A DNA stretch of 18,433 bases from JAXJYR01 sp964593515. Its GTDB lineage: Bacteria > Bacillota_I > Bacilli_A > Erysipelotrichales > Erysipelotrichaceae. The stretch is from contig CAZQJH010000015.1 of assembly GCA_964593515.1 (NCBI GenBank), forward strand, positions 1 to 18,433, read 5' to 3'. Both the position numbers and the translations under genes were made by a program. Every line of letters starts with the position of its first letter. Positions within the stretch are counted from its first letter, which is position 1. The notes below the pieces were generated by a model. The model had not been told where the DNA came from. It did no database searches and saw nothing but the letters and a program-made list of their open reading frames with translations. This document shows, in pieces, positions 14,854-18,433 of the stretch.

Positions 14854-15714
14854 ATGAAAAAATTAGGAACCTTAATCCTTGTAATTATTATTTTTATTGT
14901 TAGTGGAACAATTATCAATGCTTATAGTAATTATCAAAAACAAATAACTTTAGATTTAATTAGTGATTGTAATATTTCATTTAGTGGTTATGAAACTTTA
15001 GGAGTAATGAGGATTGAACCAATTATCGATTATGACCATAATAATGAAAAACAAAAAGGTTTTGTTGAACAAATTACTTATCAAGTAGCTAATGATGGTC
15101 ATTTACGAAATGGTGATAAAGTAGTTGTGAAAGCTAATTATAGTTTGAAAACAGCAACCGCTTTAGGTCTTAAAATTAGTAATAGTAGTAAAGAAGTAAT
15201 TGTAACAGGTTTAATTGATGTTTATGAAACTTATGATCAAATACCAAGTTGGGATAGTGCTTTATTTCAAGAGGTTGCTAGTGAATATCTACAAGATGAA
15301 TTACTTAATGAATGTGGTAAATTATTAAAACCAATTAGTATGGATATTACTGAACAATATTTAGTTGGTAGTTATTATACTTATGATGAAAATAGTTTAA
15401 ATGGGGAAATGCATTTCTTATATCGAATTCATGCTAGTGAAGATAATTATTTTAGCTTTGATGAAGTAGTGGAATATTATGATGTGGTATTAAAAGATAT
15501 TAATTCATCAAAAAAATATCATGAAGCCACAATTAAACAAGATTTAGTGATAAATCAATTAATTAGTGAAAAAAGTGTTAAAAAAGATGCAGAAGCAATT
15601 GCAAGATTGATGGAAATATTAGATAATAACATAGATGTAGTAACTGAAGATAAAAGTAATCTAATTTTTAAAGATCAACATCAAACTAAGTTTAAATTAT
15701 TCTTCAGTAAATAG
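14854..15714 (+). CDS. Uncharacterised single-TM extracytoplasmic protein
   Basis: 286 aa. A hydrophobic N-terminal helix (~5-22, GTLILVIIIFIVSGTII) has no lipobox Cys and looks like a membrane anchor or uncleaved signal. The segment DLISDCNISFSGYETLGVMRIEP (~35-57), followed by LRNGDKVVVKANYSL (~90-104), resembles a small beta domain seen in Firmicutes lipoproteins and zinc-ribbon membrane proteins, with the pattern FSGYDGxGxA ... LxNGDxV. The rest is mixed charged sequence with no motif I know. GGAGG stands before the ATG. It is the first gene of a tight operon with the DUF1266-DUF2185 protein (15 nt gap) and the pseudo-ABC membrane protein. It is probably located at the outer face of the membrane. 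Function unknown; the domain resemblance is by eye. Confidence 0.75.
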   Translation: MKKLGTLILVIIIFIVSGTIINAYSNYQKQITLDLISDCNISFSGYETLGVMRIEPIIDYDHNNEKQKGFVEQITYQVANDGHLRNGDKVVVKANYSLKTATALGLKISNSSKEVIVTGLIDVYETYDQIPSWDSALFQEVASEYLQDELLNECGKLLKPISMDITEQYLVGSYYTYDENSLNGEMHFLYRIHASEDNYFSFDEVVEYYDVVLKDINSSKKYHEATIKQDLVINQLISEKSVKKDAEAIARLMEILDNNIDVVTEDKSNLIFKDQHQTKFKLFFSK

Positions 15715-15729
15715 AAAGAGGTATTATTA

Positions 15730-16797
15730 ATGAATCAATTTGCAGTAACAACTAAAGTAGTCGAAGAAATTAAAGCTTATAAAGCTAAAGTAGAAGCGAT
15801 GGAATTAAAACCGGTTAAAAATCCAACTAAAGAAGAATTTACTTTCTTATTAAGTGGAATTTCTTCTTTAAGAATTATGCCAGGTATTGATAAACATATG
15901 GGATATGAATCAATGTATCAATGTGATGAACAAGATGCGAAAAGAGCTAGAGAACACTTAGCGGAAATTTATCATATTAGTGATGAAACTAGTTTAGATA
16001 CAACCCTTAGAACATATTATCATTCACATGATGAATATCTTAACTTCTTAGGTTTCTATCGTAATGAATCAACTTATCAAGTAAGTGATTTAGATGAAAG
16101 AGTACAAGAAGTATTTACTAAATGTATGAATTATGCGGAATTATTTTATCCAATTGTGGAAAACCAAGGTTTTTTAGCTTGGGATGTTAATGAAATTATT
16201 GGAATGTGTCGTAAAGCATATGCATGTGGAATTATTGATGAAGCAGGTTTCTTTAAACGTACTAATCCATTAGTTGATAAAGTCCAACAAGTTTTTACTA
16301 ACTGGAAGGATTATGCTATTTCATTATTATGTGGAGCAATTTATTTTAACTATCGTCAAACTTTTAAAGAAGAACAAGCTCAACAAATTTTTAAATTACA
16401 ACGTAATTTAATTGATGGTTTATTATTAAACCATGGTGCTTATGCGGTTTATAGTTTTAAAATGATTAAAAACTTTTATTTAGATATGACTAAATTACAA
16501 AACTTATTACCTAACTGGGAGGGAGCTCAAGGATGTATTGCTACTGATCGTATCTTAGTTGATGGAATTAAAGTTGGATATATGTATCGTGAAGCACCAC
16601 AAGGTGAATGGGATAGTGGTTGGCGTTTCTTAGCTGGTGATGAAACCCAAGCATATTTAGATACACGTGATAATGTAGGGGTATATAGCTTAAATACCTT
16701 ATGTAATTATGACCAAGATATTATGGGCTTCTTAGATGAAGAAGAAGGAAGTATCTTTGTACGTCGAGAAGATCATTTATTACATAAAATAAAATAA
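15730..16797 (+). CDS. DUF1266 plus DUF2185 (Imm33-like) fusion protein
   Basis: 355 aa, without signal peptide or membrane segment, so cytosolic. The middle part (~90-225) fits DUF1266: GFLAWDVNEIIGMCRKAYACGIID (147-170) corresponds to the family's AWDLxRAVxLxRxGYxAGYI, then VQQVFTNWKDYAISLLCGAIYF (185-206) matches the Q..y.SWeef..syllGr pattern. Residues 268-346 match DUF2185 in order: GCIATDRILVDG, VGYMYREAPQGEWDSGWRF, GDETQAYLDTRDNVGVYSLNTLCNYD, GSIFVRRED. DUF2185 has been proposed as an immunity protein family (Imm33) of polymorphic toxin systems; that role is predicted, not shown. No toxin-like gene is visible in the window. It lies in the middle of a three-gene operon, 14 nt before the pseudo-ABC gene. 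Domain calls were made by eye but the residues agree well. Confidence 0.82.
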   Translation: MNQFAVTTKVVEEIKAYKAKVEAMELKPVKNPTKEEFTFLLSGISSLRIMPGIDKHMGYESMYQCDEQDAKRAREHLAEIYHISDETSLDTTLRTYYHSHDEYLNFLGFYRNESTYQVSDLDERVQEVFTKCMNYAELFYPIVENQGFLAWDVNEIIGMCRKAYACGIIDEAGFFKRTNPLVDKVQQVFTNWKDYAISLLCGAIYFNYRQTFKEEQAQQIFKLQRNLIDGLLLNHGAYAVYSFKMIKNFYLDMTKLQNLLPNWEGAQGCIATDRILVDGIKVGYMYREAPQGEWDSGWRFLAGDETQAYLDTRDNVGVYSLNTLCNYDQDIMGFLDEEEGSIFVRREDHLLHKIK

Positions 16798-16811
16798 TTG
16801 GAGGGATGATT

Positions 16812-18433
16812 ATGTTGACCCTTAAGCATCAACAATCACATAACAATCGTAAACATCTGTTGACAGATGTTTCTTTTGTTTTAGCTAAAAAAGGCTTTAC
16901 TTCCATCTGTTTTAATAAAGCAAGTGAAGCAAAAAGATTTGCATATCATTTATGTGGTTTAGAAATGGATGATGGTGAAATATTTTTAAATGATCAATTA
17001 ATTGTTGATGGGGATGATTATCGTAAACACTTTTGCTATGGGATTGTTAGTGACTTTTTGTTACGTGATGATATGAGGGTAATTGATGTTTTAACTTATC
17101 CTGGGGTTGATAAAGATAAATTACGTAAATTATTATTTGATTATCATTTATTAGATGTTAGTCAAGATTTATTAACTACTTTAACGCTTGAACAACAAAC
17201 ACGAGTTGTTGTTGTTTCATGTTTATTACGTGATTATAAAATGATTGTTTTTTATCCTGATGGTAGTGATTATTCCTTAGCTGAATGTAAATTGATTTAC
17301 CAAGAACTAGTTAAAGTAGCTAATTTATTACAAGTAGTAATTGTTGATGATAAACAAGCTAATTATTATGCAACACGAAAAGTATATATTAAAGATGGTT
17401 TAATTATAAGTGATAGCAATTATTTTAATCAAAAAGAAGAAGTTAAGCTTAATGTAAGAAAAGATGAAGATATAACTAGTTTATTAGGTTTATTACGTAA
17501 AAAGTATCGTATCTTTTATCGAATGTTATTTATTGCTTTAGTTCTTTTAATGAGTTTTAGTGCTATTTTTATGTGTACATTAACGATGGATGAAGTACGC
17601 GTTCAAAGTGATATGGCACTTAAACAACAAGGAGAAATTCCTCTTATAATGAATTTAAAACAACCAGAAATAAGTAATGACTTACAAAATAAATTACAAG
17701 GTAATTTAATTAAAGAATATGATATTATTGATCAAGATTATGCTTTAGCTTATTTATGTGGTTATTATGGAAAAGTTAGTGAAAATAAACCATTAGCTAG
17801 TGATTTTAAAGTTGTGGAAGGAATGAATAAAACCTTAATTATTAATGATTTAGTAGCTGGTAAAAGTAATTGTGAAGAAAATGAAGTAATCTTATCACTA
17901 CAAAGTGCTAGTACCATTATTAATCAAGTAAAAAATCCTCAACTATACTTAGGTGATCATTTTGATTGGTATGGTTCCTCCTTAACAATTGTAGGAATTA
18001 TTAAAGATAAACAACAACATCAAAATCGATTATATGTTAGTAATGAATATATAAAAAATCATGCTTTAAATAAGATGCAAGTATTTGATGATACTTTAAT
18101 CGATATATATTTAGATGATAATAGTTATCAAATTGAACGCATTCAATCACATAAACGCATCTTTAATTACTTTAGTGATAAAGGAATTAAATATGAATTT
18201 GATGAAGTAGATGGAGCTGTTTTATCCTATGCTACAGCCTTACAATTAGGTTTTGAAAGTAAAATAAAGGTAAATAACTATGTTGATTATTTAGCTTTTC
18301 TAGAAGAATATAAAACTTTTATAGAACCATATCTTAATGAAAAAGTAATTGTTAATGCATATCAAAAAGATTATGCTAATAATAAAGATCCATGGTTTAA
18401 ACAAGCCTTAAGTATTAAAGGATTTGTTTATCC
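16812..18433 (+). CDS. Degenerate ABC-ATPase domain fused to FtsX/MacB-like permease (partial, runs off the window)
   Basis: 540 codons are open without a stop to the window end, so the C-terminus is missing. Residues ~1-200 follow the linear plan of an ABC ATPase: LLTDVSFVLAKKGFTSICF, then the Walker A place, AYHLCGLEMDDGEIFLN, a Q-loop-like FCYGIVSDFLLRDDMRVIDVL, a signature place, YKMIVFYPDG at Walker B, LLQVVIVDD at the H-switch, and VYIKDGLI. Each nucleotide motif is lost: NKASEAKRF instead of GxxGxGKST, TLTLEQQTRV instead of LSGGQQQRV, FYPDG instead of DEPT, DD instead of TH. One strong membrane helix (~233-257) follows, then a large hydrophilic region as in the periplasmic domain of MacB/FtsX permeases. 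The start at 16812 follows GGAGG by 7 nt; 16806 is in frame but adjoins the site. It is co-transcribed with the two genes before it. Role unknown. Confidence 0.8.
   Translation, partial: MLTLKHQQSHNNRKHLLTDVSFVLAKKGFTSICFNKASEAKRFAYHLCGLEMDDGEIFLNDQLIVDGDDYRKHFCYGIVSDFLLRDDMRVIDVLTYPGVDKDKLRKLLFDYHLLDVSQDLLTTLTLEQQTRVVVVSCLLRDYKMIVFYPDGSDYSLAECKLIYQELVKVANLLQVVIVDDKQANYYATRKVYIKDGLIISDSNYFNQKEEVKLNVRKDEDITSLLGLLRKKYRIFYRMLFIALVLLMSFSAIFMCTLTMDEVRVQSDMALKQQGEIPLIMNLKQPEISNDLQNKLQGNLIKEYDIIDQDYALAYLCGYYGKVSENKPLASDFKVVEGMNKTLIINDLVAGKSNCEENEVILSLQSASTIINQVKNPQLYLGDHFDWYGSSLTIVGIIKDKQQHQNRLYVSNEYIKNHALNKMQVFDDTLIDIYLDDNSYQIERIQSHKRIFNYFSDKGIKYEFDEVDGAVLSYATALQLGFESKIKVNNYVDYLAFLEEYKTFIEPYLNEKVIVNAYQKDYANNKDPWFKQALSIKGFVY

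Noticed and set aside
85..18433. Mollicute-type code (TGA read as Trp)
   Set aside because: No in-frame TGA occurs in any gene and conserved Trp residues are TGG, so the window gives no evidence of reassignment, only of TGA avoidance.
16812..18433. Pseudogene of an ABC transporter
   Set aside because: The frame is uninterrupted, a good ribosome site is present, and the substitutions are spread only where ATP chemistry would be; frameshifts or stops expected of decay are absent in the part seen.

Overview
The window is AT-rich chromosomal DNA from a low-GC Firmicute. Small AT-rich intergenic gaps, strong GGAGG-type ribosome binding sites, PyrR, a SEDS/PBP pair and a DUF4854-type lipoprotein fit that group. 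The codon bias and the complete absence of TGA stops lean toward Erysipelotrichia (Coprobacillaceae or Erysipelotrichaceae), but that placement is an inference. The organism uses TGG for every Trp and ends all 16 complete genes with TAA (12) or TAG (4).

Layout. Bases 1-22 are the 3' end of a 5S rRNA with its terminator, so an rRNA operon lies just to the left. The minus-strand genes pepF (oligoendopeptidase F) and pyrR follow, each with its own terminator that overlaps the stop codon. From 2588 a plus-strand run encodes a small alpha/beta hydrolase-like protein, ProC, a PPP-type metallophosphatase and a CtpA-type S41 protease; these four are nearly contiguous. After a hairpin come a SEDS glycosyltransferase (TTG start) and an overlapping class B PBP, a two-protein peptidoglycan polymerase/transpeptidase pair. 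nagA (GlcNAc-6-phosphate deacetylase) follows behind its own promoter, which overlaps a long perfect palindrome. Next is a HAD-IIB phosphatase / LacX-like aldose epimerase / small lipoprotein operon, which ends in a bidirectional terminator shared with a convergent diacylglycerol-kinase-family lipid kinase.

The right third (13220 to the end) is the least understood part. It holds a 510-aa protein with two SseB-like FTSYG segments; a single-TM surface protein; a DUF1266-DUF2185(Imm33-like) fusion; and the first 540 codons of a large membrane protein. That last protein has an N-terminal half that follows the layout of an ABC ATPase but has lost Walker A, the signature motif, Walker B and the H-switch, and it continues into an FtsX/MacB-like permease. 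The last three genes are spaced 14-15 nt apart and look co-transcribed. They are the best candidate for an undescribed system here.

Themes: cell-envelope synthesis and turnover (CtpA, SEDS, PBP, NagA, lipid kinase), central metabolism (ProC, HAD, epimerase, PyrR), and a surface/immunity-like accessory module. No mobile elements, CRISPR arrays or tRNAs were seen. No gene-free stretch exceeds 300 bases.
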